Source: CAYWLQ01 sp964458775 (lineage in GTDB: Bacteria; Myxococcota_A; Polyangia; JAAYKL01). Taken from it: a DNA stretch of 64,000 nt. Both the position numbers and the translations under genes were made by a program. Position 1 is the first letter of the stretch, and each line of letters begins with the position of its first letter. Location: positions 1-64,000 of the forward strand of contig CAYWLQ010000007.1 in the NCBI GenBank assembly GCA_964458775.1, read 5' to 3'. The notes under the pieces were generated by a model. The model did no database searches. It was given only the letters and a program-made list of their open reading frames with translations, and was not told the origin of the DNA. Shown one piece after another: positions 9,301 through 15,331 of this stretch.

Positions 9301-11595
9301 CCGAGCCGAGCGCTCCGGTTGACCGATATTATGCTCGTATATTTCAGCACATCTAAATGACAGTTTCTTCTTTACCTCAATATCGGTTGCACGGTCTGCC
9401 GCAATACCTAAGACCTCAACTAATCCTTCATAATCCTTGCTTTCCATATAAAGGGTTTCCAATGCATCCCAATTTTCAGAAAGCAAGTATGCTTCTTTTA
9501 AAGACCGAATGGCTTTTGTATGCCCGGGTTGGAGCTCAAGAATTTTCTTCCATGCAGACGCTGCACCTGATGAATCCTTGAGCCTATCTTTGCAGACAGT
9601 GCCGAGCTTTGTAAGAAGAGTTATTTTTTCTTCAGTATCCCGTGTTTTGTCTGCTTTTAAAACAAGAGTGTCACACAAACCCTTCCAGTCTTTTAGCTTT
9701 TCAGTAAGTTTTTCAAGCGCATCAATTGCCTTTGTTGAATCTGCATCAAGCTGGAGAACCTCTTTCCAAATCTCAACAGCTTTTTCAAATATTGAAAGTC
9801 TGTCAGCTGCAATTTCCGCCATTTCTTCGAGCAGCGACAATTTTTCAGGACCTTCAGTAGCTGTCGCTTCTTTTTCAAGAAGTTCGAGCAGAGGACGCCA
9901 AGCTCTACGCTTAATGTAAACCTGTTTGAGAGAGGTAAGAGCTCTTGCATTTGTCGGCGATATTGTCAGTATTTCTTCTAACGGCTCTACTGCCCTGTTA
10001 AAGTTGTTGAATTTTTCAATCCACAGATCAGCTGTGTGATTAAGCAAATTGACTTTTTCTTCTATATCTTGTGATGAAGCAGCACGTTTAGAAATTAGAT
10101 TGATGAGATCATTCCATCGGCCTTCTCTCTCATAAGTTACCGACAAGGCATTTTGCGCTTCGATATCCTCAGGATCTAACTCCAAAACAGTTTTGTAGCA
10201 CTTTATCACCATTGTACCGAGGCCTAGACGGTCTCGATATATCGCAGCCATCTCGTGGTACAAAGATACTTTGGCGGATATTGATGCAGTGCTTTCGGAT
10301 TCTGCTTCGGCTTTCAACAAATCCAGCAGCGAATTCCATTTTTCTCCGGATCTATAAAGACGCTTCAGCTCTGATTTGGCTTCAGTATTAGAAGGGTCCT
10401 TTCTTAGGATTTCTTTAAAAGCATCAATTGCTCGATCAATATTGCCGCCGTCAGTTGCAGCCAATCTTGCAATCTCTTGAGTTAAGGTTTGAGCGTCTTC
10501 GGTTCCCCCCGTTCCCCTTGCATCACTTAAGACTTGCAATAATTCTGTTTTGTCTCCGGTATGTTCTGCATATGCCCTATAAAATGCAACCATCCCTTGA
10601 TGATAGGGGTCCAACTTTCTCAAACGTTTAAAAAATTTCTCCGCCTTGTCAAAGGCTCCCTGCATTTTCCAGTAGACCATTCCGGCTTGGACCAATATTG
10701 CAGTCTCATCATCTCGTGAAATATTGCCGGCAAGAGCATCTTCATATACCGATACAAGGCAATCCCATTTTTCACGTTTTTCATAATACTGTACGAGATA
10801 GCTCAGTGCCCACTTGTTACATGGATCCAGATCTAAAACTTGAGAATACAATACAGCTGCTGATTCCTCATCTTCCAACTTGCTTGAGTAAACCCTAGCT
10901 GCAGCCAAAAGCATCTGAATTCGTTCATTTTTTGAACGCCTGTGCTCTGACAATTTTGAATACATCTCAGCTAGGTCGCTAAAACGACCTCTTTCGCGCA
11001 GTACTCGCTCCAGCAATCTTGCAGCTTTAACGTGAGCCGGATCTACCGCCAAAGCATCCATTAAATACTGAGGAATGTCTTTACCACGGCGATGATTCTT
11101 GTAAGTGCGCTCTGCTGCTCCATATAACATATGTGCTTTTAGAGAAGGTTCATCTTCGCTGCCGGCTTGTTCAATGAATTTGTCGACAATCTGTTTCCAG
11201 TTGTCTCTTTCGCTCTGGATTGCTTCGACTTTAAATTCCAAATCTTCATCACCCGGAATTATTGACAAAGCCTTTTGATATTGAGTTAGCGCGGATTTTT
11301 GGTCATATATTTCATCTTCGAATATCCGTGCCTGTTCTTTGAGTAATTCAACTTCGACAGCAGAGTCTTGAGTAACAGCAAGTTCTAAATCGATTACTTT
11401 GCAAGCAGCTTCAAAGTGACCTGAGCGAACAAGCCCTTTACGACCATCCGAAAGATAAGTTGCTATTTCGGATCTAAAGCTTTCCGATTCTTCTCCTGTA
11501 ACTATTTCCTCAAGGCCGCTGATCGCTTCCTCGTTGGTTGGGTCCTGTTCGAGAAGACTAAATAGAGAACGAATCTGATCTTTCATTGAGTCCAT
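391..11595 (-). CDS. Giant tetratricopeptide-repeat protein (about 3,730 aa)
   Basis: One uninterrupted frame encodes an acidic protein built almost wholly of TPR-like helical pairs. The period is about 72-78 residues with the recurring pattern W..L...L..., then LY...L.D...A...Y..VL..DP.N..AL, giving roughly 50 double units. There is no signal peptide or membrane segment, so it should be cytoplasmic, probably a protein-binding scaffold; partner and process are unknown. Start: ATG at 11595 has AAGGG seven bases upstream and reads MDSMKDQ. An in-frame TTG at 11628 has no Shine-Dalgarno. It is divergent from a Ser/Thr kinase that also carries a TPR segment. A 5-bp hairpin (383-399) overlaps the stop codon. 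Similar giant TPR proteins are known in large-genome deltaproteobacterial lineages. The frame and repeat class are certain; the role is not. Confidence 0.9.
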   Translation of the reverse strand: MDSMKDQIRSLFSLLEQDPTNEEAISGLEEIVTGEESESFRSEIATYLSDGRKGLVRSGHFEAACKVIDLELAVTQDSAVEVELLKEQARIFEDEIYDQKSALTQYQKALSIIPGDEDLEFKVEAIQSERDNWKQIVDKFIEQAGSEDEPSLKAHMLYGAAERTYKNHRRGKDIPQYLMDALAVDPAHVKAARLLERVLRERGRFSDLAEMYSKLSEHRRSKNERIQMLLAAARVYSSKLEDEESAAVLYSQVLDLDPCNKWALSYLVQYYEKREKWDCLVSVYEDALAGNISRDDETAILVQAGMVYWKMQGAFDKAEKFFKRLRKLDPYHQGMVAFYRAYAEHTGDKTELLQVLSDARGTGGTEDAQTLTQEIARLAATDGGNIDRAIDAFKEILRKDPSNTEAKSELKRLYRSGEKWNSLLDLLKAEAESESTASISAKVSLYHEMAAIYRDRLGLGTMVIKCYKTVLELDPEDIEAQNALSVTYEREGRWNDLINLISKRAASSQDIEEKVNLLNHTADLWIEKFNNFNRAVEPLEEILTISPTNARALTSLKQVYIKRRAWRPLLELLEKEATATEGPEKLSLLEEMAEIAADRLSIFEKAVEIWKEVLQLDADSTKAIDALEKLTEKLKDWKGLCDTLVLKADKTRDTEEKITLLTKLGTVCKDRLKDSSGAASAWKKILELQPGHTKAIRSLKEAYLLSENWDALETLYMESKDYEGLVEVLGIAADRATDIEVKKKLSFRCAEIYEHNIGQPERSARHYERVLSVQTDNESAARALVPIYRQTEKWSRLLSVFEIVLKHTTDAVERAALMDEMREIASEQMNNRGQAFEWASRAFCETPSDDGVRQTLEEAAEAASAYEELVELYKGSLNSFEGEDRLNMERRIASLCLERLGKVDDAVATYKDILNRAPSDEVALSALENIFRTTSRIDELIEIIDRRIGLSSDNSQKMELHLQAAELYEDGLDLIEKAKERYRTVLSISEGDKTAMSALERIARTNEDWSDLAEILTDKCLMDGVSEEDWRICMGQLAALYDKQLEDAPKSISLYEELLQRFPGDEATINAMEHFLRSDEHRTRVACVLEPHLLQTENWRILAWVLAVMIEDASDKEKRLELQLRLADIYADKLSDERLAFETLSAALKERPENELLWDRMSNMAERINALSELADRLEEAYSLGKLSQEAGYNLAERLADLLEIKLDRASQATPYHARVFAANPESKKSFVSLETMYTAESRWPDLIGLYRRALKGGAKVEPALGLQLKICFVLEEILHDVPSAIEAYCEVLEMDPSNPHALHSLTGLYEEVENWPELAKLLVDRLSTAQGNDAIAIRYRLGEINEKYLNNKAEALSYYENVLSEDSNHLRAQEAIERLLDEASLQFKAARILEKTYEAQGAAEQLARVLMIEIKEQGLSDSEKIDILTRTADLRERRLSDSKGAFEVLGDAFVIDPSDDFVRGEIMRVSSQYGMNADFADILEIVIPEVSDNFALSAELISTVAKLYDENLGDFGKAELAYRKLLDLDKDNSETALPAIAALDRMLTAGESFEQLLEILRIHVKLVDNIDEKRTILHRMAEIEENVLVRTSNAISIFKEILDLDDRNLPALSGLERLYEQKQDWQALVDILTQRSDVIENKEERRNILYRTAVLLEEKLENTDDAISIYNQVNLEFGPDRDALHALQRLFNRTSKWSDLLDVYEAEESIVSDLEDRAELFFRMGELLQTHLEDPERAVEKLGETLKLNISHKRARLSLESMMESQVRREVINLLRPIYETEANYQQILRCDEIMADELDEPFEKTKVLQHAARIAEDGLGSKERAFELLGRAFRSGAALPDLAADIVSEYERLSSQVNGSAALVELYKDVTPDILDGDLQIKCNLRVAEIAHRELNDRDLARDYYVKVLDIDSVNMEAMDSLEKIYEEGEQYADLFEIYRRKVHTVTDEELRRNILFKQAKLCEYKLDDLDGAVNTYETILSSDPQNPDAIESLDRLYPKAEHWTDLINLLERRAEVESDNRDDLLFRLGVLADEKMGDDERALEYFSRVLEVNPMHQGTLSALETAMDDDNRRGQVAAILEPVYKRNADWAKLVKALEARLEFSEDVEERKNLLSQMGIRYEEQLDDLESAFETFARLYKEDIEDTSTREILSRLASALEIWPRLAEVYAKILDDVVGDTPVTADLAFVLGDIYERILNRPEDAVLAYKRTLAFQPDNENAFSAVERMYLAIENWSSLLELYRDAADQSLDMEKRKFFIYKIADIQEGPNEDLSAAIHAYCDILDIDNRDERATKALDRLYAAVGRFEDLSVHLRSQIEREDSAKARNSLRCRLGSLYEENIKDVISAVDVYEEALRDEGGGLAAPVAALENLIMQDEQKERIADILEPVYRETDEWKKLIVILQTKVEFASNPAEKASIWKEVAALHRDRGQNHVLAFQALGECFKSEPTDKSVLDELTVLAEKIDDWYLYTSMLSSVVDEVYDMEVKRKVLHLLGSTYDQRLDNPRKAIAAYKGVLEIDEVDIDALNSLEALYNLVGDWDGLVEVLSCKANLADDPLDRAQILRTKASIHEELMSSPKDAIDAYCQALDADPVSAITMDALERLYEDAKNWNELVEIRRRRTTVTPFADQRIEILKSIAQLLENKLDDRIEAIQVWRGILDESPEDMQAILALDSLYTKESMFVELLEILKLQKELAKDQALRVDIMSRIGLLQETEMANLEEAIESYRDVLLEQPTHAVAIEALTKLAANEAVREQAVSVLEPIHREAGQYDRLASIIELKLEILNDPFQRLTELLSLAEIQETGLSNPKAAFDVYARALAEDPSRPDITAALERLAEGENLYKALTKVYMERADNVYDASAEWNLLKRVGRIRETKLHDVKNSIAAYRRALDSGSLDKEILQALDRLYSTENMWRELEEILDREIETAETSEEMNALKLRQGTLRAREFDDISGAVQCFRDVTEADPLNQEATAALESLLNKDDYVQDIVDILVPVYEMNGRKDKVGELFVHRLRTAQSDSEKVQLYKDLALHHESVTEDSGAAFDAYLNAFSIDPSEGTLLYELERLAGTLGAWESLSDTVEKVAGDSNTDPSQAVELWIKVAHWAAGNLGDPVRAEKMYRKVISKEPGHVEALSSLEILLKSLGKFKELIPIMKQRAEGIYDFATKKDLYLEIADVARNELSNIDEAKKAYLEIREMDESDLDAIDALIVISQEQKDAETQASLLMSRSDYTSDMIDSNKFLHNAAELYLGPLSDMDLAIDLYRRILEKNPQDESAAEKLSMLFEQSERFQDLREFMLDQLNTAYSDDKRIGILKSLATLEETKFKDMDDAIGHLNDIIMIRPDDEEVTESLKNLYKRTERWQDLVDLLEQNTDRARDNNNTALELSLLVQIGEILDEKLDDPERATDIYERVLYTDSEHTRALSALSRLYEAKSDWEKCIEVLNKAASSGKGDKDEAEVHYRLARLYLNQMEDKERAAEELRVAVRQDPSHMEANRELMKYCKSTGDYQGLLESLLREEENADDKAEKVALLIEIAAVYSSNLGDERNAVRALEKARDLTPEKVDVLLKLSDAYIRSGAESEAIPVMEALIEAETAGGKKRSKQAAVYHQRLASAYLSRGDRENGLLNLQEAYKMDIANTEVLLNLGQLHYSGGDLEQAAKLFRALLLQKIDPSLGVSKADLYYLVGDISLKQGDPRKAKGMFRRGLDEEPNHQGCKDGLTLCG

Positions 11596-11723
11596 GCCCT
11601 CGCCCTTACCGGTCTTACGGTTTCGCAAGCCGGAGAATTAAATACACCCCAGTTCAACTGAAACAACTACGCTTTGCTTAGCTTCGCGTTGTAGCATCCT
11701 GGACAATCGACCACCAATTCTCA

Positions 11724-11751
11724 AGTATGTTCTATACTAAACAATCGTCAA
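11724..11751 (-). promoter_or_regulatory. Putative promoter of the giant TPR gene
   Basis: On the minus strand TTGACG (11751-11746), a 16-bp spacer and CATACT (11729-11724) resemble a housekeeping sigma promoter. The predicted leader is about 120 nt. The 341-bp intergenic region 11596-11936 contains this site, the kinase promoter candidate and otherwise AT-rich sequence. Confidence 0.35.
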
Positions 11752-11894
11752 CTACTAAAACTATTCGTTTACAAGACTTGTTTCAAGTCTAGATAGTAAA
11801 TTTTGATAACAAAATGATATATTGTTCTTGTAATAATGGCGCTAACAAAGGCATATTCTATACAAATGGTCAGTAATAATCAGTGATTATTCAT

Positions 11895-11924
11895 CTGACA
11901 TTTTTAAGTTTGTTGTAGTATTCT
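11895..11924 (+). promoter_or_regulatory. Putative promoter of the Ser/Thr kinase gene
   Basis: CTGACA (11895-11900), an 18-bp spacer and TATTCT (11919-11924) place the transcription start near 11931, only about six bases before the ATG at 11937. No Shine-Dalgarno precedes that ATG, which fits a near-leaderless message. Pattern match only. Confidence 0.3.
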
Positions 11925-11936
11925 TTAAACTATTTC

Positions 11937-13847
11937 ATGAGTCTCAGAGAGAAAATCGTGAGAGATGTCGGTCGATACAGGATAGTTGAAGAAATCGGAC
12001 GAGGCGGAATGGCTGTCGTCTATCGAGCTATCGATACTTCTCTCAAAAGAGAAGTTGCTCTCAAGGTTCTACATCCTCACCTGGCATCACACGGTGAATC
12101 ACGCGCTCGTTTTCATAGAGAAGCTCAAGCTGTCGCACGCTTGAAACACGATTGTGTTTTAGAAATATACGACTATTCGGGTGAAGAAACCGAAGATGCA
12201 TATATCGTTATGGAGCTTATCAGCGGGACAACACTTCGAAAACTAATTGATAAGGATAAAGGGGAACCTATTTTTGCCGAAGCCGCGCTGCTGCTAATAC
12301 GTCCCGTACTGGAAGCTCTCTCTCATGCTCATTCCAACGGTTTGATTCACCGAGACGTCAAGCCGGAAAATATTCTAATCGGACCGGGCGGTGACATAAA
12401 ACTTTCTGATTTCGGTATCGCGCATATAGCCGGCATGACCGAAATGACTGTAACAGGTCAAATACTAGGATCTCCCGCATATATGTCTCCTGAGCATGTA
12501 GAGCTCGTCGAACTTGATGCAAGAGCAGATATTTTTTCTTTGGGTATTGTATTGTACGAATTGGCAGTCGGTCGTCAGCCCTTTGCCGGAAATTCCCCTC
12601 ATGCGGTTCTAAAACGGATTATGGACGGACAATTTGATGATCCGATAAATGTTGTTCCCTCAGTGGGTTTGCCTGTTGCAAACATTATTCGTAAATGCCT
12701 CCAACCCAATCCCAATGATAGATATAATACAGTTTCCGCCTTAATAGAGGATGTTGATCAAGCATTGTCATGCTTGGAAATCAAATCACCCAAACAATTA
12801 CTTAAGAACTATCTGTTAGACAGCGATACTTGGATACAAACTCACAAATCCGCTATTTTAGAAAAGACTTTAGAATTAGGAATCTTTGCAAAAAAGTCCG
12901 GATGTCACAACGAAGCTGCCGCACATTTTAATAGAATTCTTGCTCTAGATCCCGGAAATGAAAAGGCTCTGACTCAGGTTTCGGGAATGAACCGAAGCAT
13001 TGCTGTGCGACGAATCCTAGAGAAATCAATCGTTGCTCTAACTTTTTTAGTCGTTGTTTCAACAATCATTTGGTCTTTTCTCTGTTCAGATAGACAACCG
13101 ACGTCGACATCACCGATTAGTGAAATGTTACCTTCCGTTGAAATAGATACTTCTTCGGAGTTGTCGGATACCCAAGAAGAACAACCGTCTGCACAAGAAG
13201 GTAAAATTCCATCAAATGATACCACAGAAGATGCGAATACCGATAGCAACGAGAATAATGATACTGATAATATTATAAAAACTCACAACACACTTCAATT
13301 AGACTCAGAAAAACAGGACTCTGCTGCTGAGCACAAAAAGGTTCCTAAAACTCGCCATGTACCGCCAAAATCAGATCCAATACTATATAGAGAAGTTGTC
13401 TTTACCCCTCATCCTCTATCAGTTGAAATTACCATCGACAATGAAAAACCCTTTCCCTTCGGTCCGGCAAATCGCACGAAAAAACTTTCTGTCGGAAAAC
13501 ATAAAATTACTTTTACACCAATTGATAAACAGCGTTTATTGGAGCAAACTTGGGCGGTGGATATTCCAGAAGGAGACACGCCGTTTCCGTTTAGAGGACG
13601 ACTCATGTGGAGACCGGCGAAATTACACATAAAATGCAACATATCCGCATCGGTGACAATTCCAGGAAGGACCACAGATGTTACAAATAATGTTTTCAAC
13701 GTCGACGTAAAAAAGGGTCCGACAGAAAATTTATCCGTTTTAATCAGTCAAGAGGGGTATGTTCCGCAAACAAAGCAGGTTACAATCACTGCCGGAGAGC
13801 TGTCCGTTATAGAAATAAAACTGACGAAATCAGCTGCTGTTCAGTAA
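11937..13847 (+). CDS. Membrane Ser/Thr protein kinase (Hanks type) with TPR and extracytoplasmic PEGA-like region
   Basis: It transfers phosphate from ATP to Ser/Thr of unknown proteins. Residues 14-275 are a complete kinase domain: glycine loop GRGGMAVVY (21-29), lysine K43 in VALKVL, HRDVKPEN with catalytic D140, DFG at 158-160 and SPAYMSPE at 179-186. A short TPR-like segment (about 310-345, ending AALDPGN-like) precedes one transmembrane helix (about 364-382). Outside the membrane are an acidic Thr/Asp/Asn-rich linker (385-450) and a beta-rich tail resembling PEGA domains. Bacterial kinases of this layout use the outer part as sensor or wall anchor. The next gene starts 22 bp downstream and also mixes TPR with membrane segments, suggesting an operon. 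Divergent from the giant TPR gene. Confidence 0.93.
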   Translation: MSLREKIVRDVGRYRIVEEIGRGGMAVVYRAIDTSLKREVALKVLHPHLASHGESRARFHREAQAVARLKHDCVLEIYDYSGEETEDAYIVMELISGTTLRKLIDKDKGEPIFAEAALLLIRPVLEALSHAHSNGLIHRDVKPENILIGPGGDIKLSDFGIAHIAGMTEMTVTGQILGSPAYMSPEHVELVELDARADIFSLGIVLYELAVGRQPFAGNSPHAVLKRIMDGQFDDPINVVPSVGLPVANIIRKCLQPNPNDRYNTVSALIEDVDQALSCLEIKSPKQLLKNYLLDSDTWIQTHKSAILEKTLELGIFAKKSGCHNEAAAHFNRILALDPGNEKALTQVSGMNRSIAVRRILEKSIVALTFLVVVSTIIWSFLCSDRQPTSTSPISEMLPSVEIDTSSELSDTQEEQPSAQEGKIPSNDTTEDANTDSNENNDTDNIIKTHNTLQLDSEKQDSAAEHKKVPKTRHVPPKSDPILYREVVFTPHPLSVEITIDNEKPFPFGPANRTKKLSVGKHKITFTPIDKQRLLEQTWAVDIPEGDTPFPFRGRLMWRPAKLHIKCNISASVTIPGRTTDVTNNVFNVDVKKGPTENLSVLISQEGYVPQTKQVTITAGELSVIEIKLTKSAAVQ

Positions 13848-13869
13848 AAAAAACAGTATAGGAACTAAT

Positions 13870-14808
13870 ATGAGATTGGTATTAAGCAACCCGGCAATTG
13901 CCTTGCGAATTCTTATTTTAATTTCGACTACCGCGTCAGCGAAAGTTTATGCAGACGAGTATGACAGATTTGCAATCGCCAAAAATGCTTTTGATGCCGG
14001 TGAGTATAAAGAAGCCGTTAATCGTTTCGAAATATTGCTCAGTGAGGGTTTGCAAAATTTTAATCTAACAGTTGAAACGCTAAAGCTTGTAGGAGTCAGC
14101 TATCTGTTTATAGGTAATAAAGACGCAGCTGAAGAACATTTTACCAAACTATTAAACATGGTAACTGACTTTAGTCTTGACCCGCTGCTATATCCAATAG
14201 AAGTGGTTGATTTTTTTACCGAAATAAAACAAAAGAATCAAAAACGTCTTGACGAACTGGCAAAAGCAAAAGCTATTGAAGAGTCTGAACGAAAAGAAAA
14301 AGAAGAAGCTCAGCGAAAAGCCGAATATGAAAGAATGAAGCGCAATATCTATCTAGAACGCAAAATAATTAAAAGATCCCTTTTAACTGCAGTTGTACCT
14401 TTTGGTGTAGGACAATTTCAAAACGAACATCGCATTAAAGGTTGGATATTTTTTTCTTCACAAATTGTTCTAAGTACTTCTGCGATTGTATTCTACTTTT
14501 TGCACAGCGGTTTACGGTCAAAAGCAGCTGAACCTTTTGAAGACCCTTCTGAAAAGAATGTTTATATAAACAGAGAAAAAGCTTTTCGATTGGCCAATCA
14601 CATTTCAATTGTTTCTTTGGGAGTAGCAGTTGTCGCCGGAGTTGTTGATTCTCTTTACTATTTTAGAAAAGAAACAATTGAATGGAAAAAACTGGATGAA
14701 AAAGAGGTTCCGCCATCTTTGAAACCGTTTGCATCCAAGAACAAAATAGTTCCTGATATAACAGTTAGTAATGATTTTGTCGGAGTAGGATTGATAGGGG
14801 AATTTTAG
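13870..14808 (+). CDS. Exported TPR/coiled-coil protein with C-terminal membrane segments, function unknown
   Basis: The N-terminus has a hydrophobic stretch ending ASAKVYADE that could be a Sec signal. Residues about 32-115 form TPR-like helices (AFDAGEYKEAVNRFEILL). A charged coiled coil rich in E/K/R follows (about 120-165), then a segment VPFGVGQFQNEHRIKGW leading into a transmembrane helix (about 195-215) and a second one (about 240-260). G.GQF.N....KG motifs before paired helices occur in several uncharacterised exported membrane proteins of deltaproteobacteria. It follows the kinase by 22 bp and probably shares its message, so a role in the same pathway is plausible but unproven. Confidence 0.75.
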   Translation: MRLVLSNPAIALRILILISTTASAKVYADEYDRFAIAKNAFDAGEYKEAVNRFEILLSEGLQNFNLTVETLKLVGVSYLFIGNKDAAEEHFTKLLNMVTDFSLDPLLYPIEVVDFFTEIKQKNQKRLDELAKAKAIEESERKEKEEAQRKAEYERMKRNIYLERKIIKRSLLTAVVPFGVGQFQNEHRIKGWIFFSSQIVLSTSAIVFYFLHSGLRSKAAEPFEDPSEKNVYINREKAFRLANHISIVSLGVAVVAGVVDSLYYFRKETIEWKKLDEKEVPPSLKPFASKNKIVPDITVSNDFVGVGLIGEF

Positions 14809-14850
14809 ATTTTCCCCAATAGTAGGTCGGTCAAAAAATGCAGTTCGTCG

Positions 14851-15060
14851 TTATTCTGCTGTTGCTTCAGCAGCACCATCTGCAGGAGCAGCTTCATCAG
14901 CAGCAGCTTCATCAGCAGCGCCTTCTTCTGCAGCAGCTTCTTCTGCGGGAGCAGCTTCTTCAGCTGTTTCCGGAGTAGTGGGGGCTTCTGTAGCAGCTCC
15001 GCCGCAACCAAATGCAAATCCAAACAAACTCATCATTACGATAGCGATAATACGTTTCAT
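14851..15060 (-). CDS. Small Ala/Glu-rich lipoprotein (69 aa)
   Basis: It reads MKRIIAIVMMSLFGFAFGCGG, a short lipoprotein signal peptide with the modified cysteine near residue 19. The rest is an Ala/Glu/Pro/Thr low-complexity tail built from AAPAEEAAAEEGAADEA-type steps, with no globular domain. The ATG at 15060 is set by GGAG eight bases upstream; a longer frame to 15093 lacks such a site. The likely role is a flexible periplasmic tether or spacer, like other small abundant lipoproteins. It stands alone between two plus-strand units and convergent with the gene ending at 14808. Other long frames here are shadows of its repetitive codons. Confidence 0.75.
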   Translation of the reverse strand: MKRIIAIVMMSLFGFAFGCGGAATEAPTTPETAEEAAPAEEAAAEEGAADEAAADEAAPADGAAEATAE

Positions 15061-15331
15061 TGAAAATTCTCCTTTCAGATGGGCATGTATCAATCACACC
15101 CACGTTTCTTCCGAATGAATAAAACCTACCCCTTTTTTTACTAAACATCAATATCTGATATGAAAAATGTTCTCATCTCATCGTAACCATATAGAAATAT
15201 ATGCTTTTTTGTTATAATCATTTATGATGTCTTCGTTTACAAATGGAATTCGTCTTGAATTTCATATCAATTTAGCAGAAATCTCCACAAATAAATTGCG
15301 GTAAATTTCCGCTACAACCCTTGCTTGGAGT

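Noticed and set aside
14805..15023. 72-aa Leu-rich frame and other small frames over the Ala/Glu lipoprotein
   Set aside because: They are other-frame readings of the repetitive lipoprotein codons and have no Shine-Dalgarno or conserved pattern.
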